DNA of 15,686 nucleotides. Source: Moraxellaceae bacterium (lineage in GTDB: Bacteria; Pseudomonadota; Gammaproteobacteria; Pseudomonadales; Moraxellaceae). This document shows positions 15,458 to 15,686 of this stretch, piece by piece. Under the pieces are notes generated by a model. It was not told the DNA's origin and ran no database searches. It was given only the letters and a program-made list of their open reading frames with translations. The position numbers and the translations under genes were made by a program. The number at the start of each line of letters is the position of its first letter. The stretch's first letter is position 1. The DNA lies in the NCBI GenBank assembly GCA_014378805.1, contig JACMMY010000076.1, positions 1 to 15,686 on the forward strand, written 5' to 3'.

Positions 15458-15686
15458 TTGGAATTACCACACTGCATTATTGATGAACCCTATTAGATCT
15501 CATATCTGATGATCAGTTTTTCGAGTACATTCATTACCAACCAAAGATCAAACATTCACGGCATCATTAATCTAGGGTTTGTTGACGTTGAGTGCTAAAA
15601 CCCTTGCGGTTATCGTCTTAAAGACATACTGCTAAAATAGCTTAAAATATATACGCCACAAACCTTTCAAGTGAAAGTATAAAACA
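15458..15686. other. Non-coding right end
   Basis: I see no convincing gene on either strand. It contains a short dyad CTGAT-G-ATCAG (15506-15516), the promoter-like elements described separately, and a hairpin CTTTCA/TGAAAG (15664-15669 with 15672-15677). It is probably the leader of a plus-strand gene starting beyond the window. Confidence 0.4.
15610..15638 (+). promoter_or_regulatory. Candidate extended -10 promoter for a gene beyond the right edge
   Basis: TGCTAAAAT (15630-15638) is an extended -10 (TGn-TAAAAT), and a weak -35 TTATCG (15610-15615) lies 17 bp upstream. The downstream gene is not visible. Confidence 0.4.

Noticed and set aside
1..15686. CRISPR array, tRNA, rRNA, insertion sequence or prophage
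   Set aside because: No regularly spaced repeats, cloverleaf genes, transposase or phage-like reading frames were seen; the genes are ordinary metabolic, regulatory and transport genes.

Overview
The window looks like a chromosomal segment from a gammaproteobacterium of the Moraxellaceae, most likely Acinetobacter or a close relative. The reasons are the moderately low GC, a CydP-type small subunit at the head of a long-Q-loop cytochrome bd operon, and a palindromic double-hairpin repeat of a kind I associate with Acinetobacter genomes. This placement is inference; no rRNA or other marker gene is present. I see no phage, transposase, CRISPR array, tRNA or rRNA.

Layout. (1) 1-2995: an atu-like locus. 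On the minus strand an AtuA-family protein is followed by a short-chain dehydrogenase that runs off the left edge, with an 82-bp double-hairpin repeat between them. A TetR-family regulator is divergent, and an 18-bp palindrome lies just upstream of the AtuA gene. The order regulator / AtuA / SDR resembles the start of the Pseudomonas atuR-atuAB locus for acyclic terpene catabolism. (2) 3176-7694: three plus-strand genes encoding a long-chain acyl-CoA ligase, an ALO-type FAD lactone oxidase and a DSD1/alanine-racemase-fold PLP enzyme. The last two are 4 bp apart. A perfect TTGAT-N4-ATCAA (FNR/ANR-type) box lies upstream at class II spacing from a possible -10. I know no named pathway for this trio. 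(3) 7755-9125 minus: a PAS / AAA+ / Fis sigma54 activator with a Cys/His-rich PAS domain. (4) 9370-12826 plus: the cytochrome bd operon cydP-cydA-cydB-cydX-ybgE, divergent from the activator. The shared 244-bp intergenic region is dense in signals: three TGMCA-N4-TGKCA dyads, a -24/-12-like element, a near-perfect FNR-like box and a degenerate tandem repeat. (5) 12934-15397 minus: a nitronate monooxygenase-family flavoprotein and an MFS transporter, separated by a clear intrinsic terminator. 15458-15686 is non-coding and probably carries a promoter for a gene beyond the right edge.

How the parts fit. The strongest system-level inference is oxygen/redox control. The divergent sigma54 activator probably senses a signal through its PAS domain and drives the bd oxidase operon from the upstream dyads, possibly together with an FNR/ANR-type regulator. 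The same FNR-type signature precedes the ligase / lactone oxidase / PLP-enzyme cluster, so these two units may respond to low oxygen together. None of this regulation can be proven from sequence alone.
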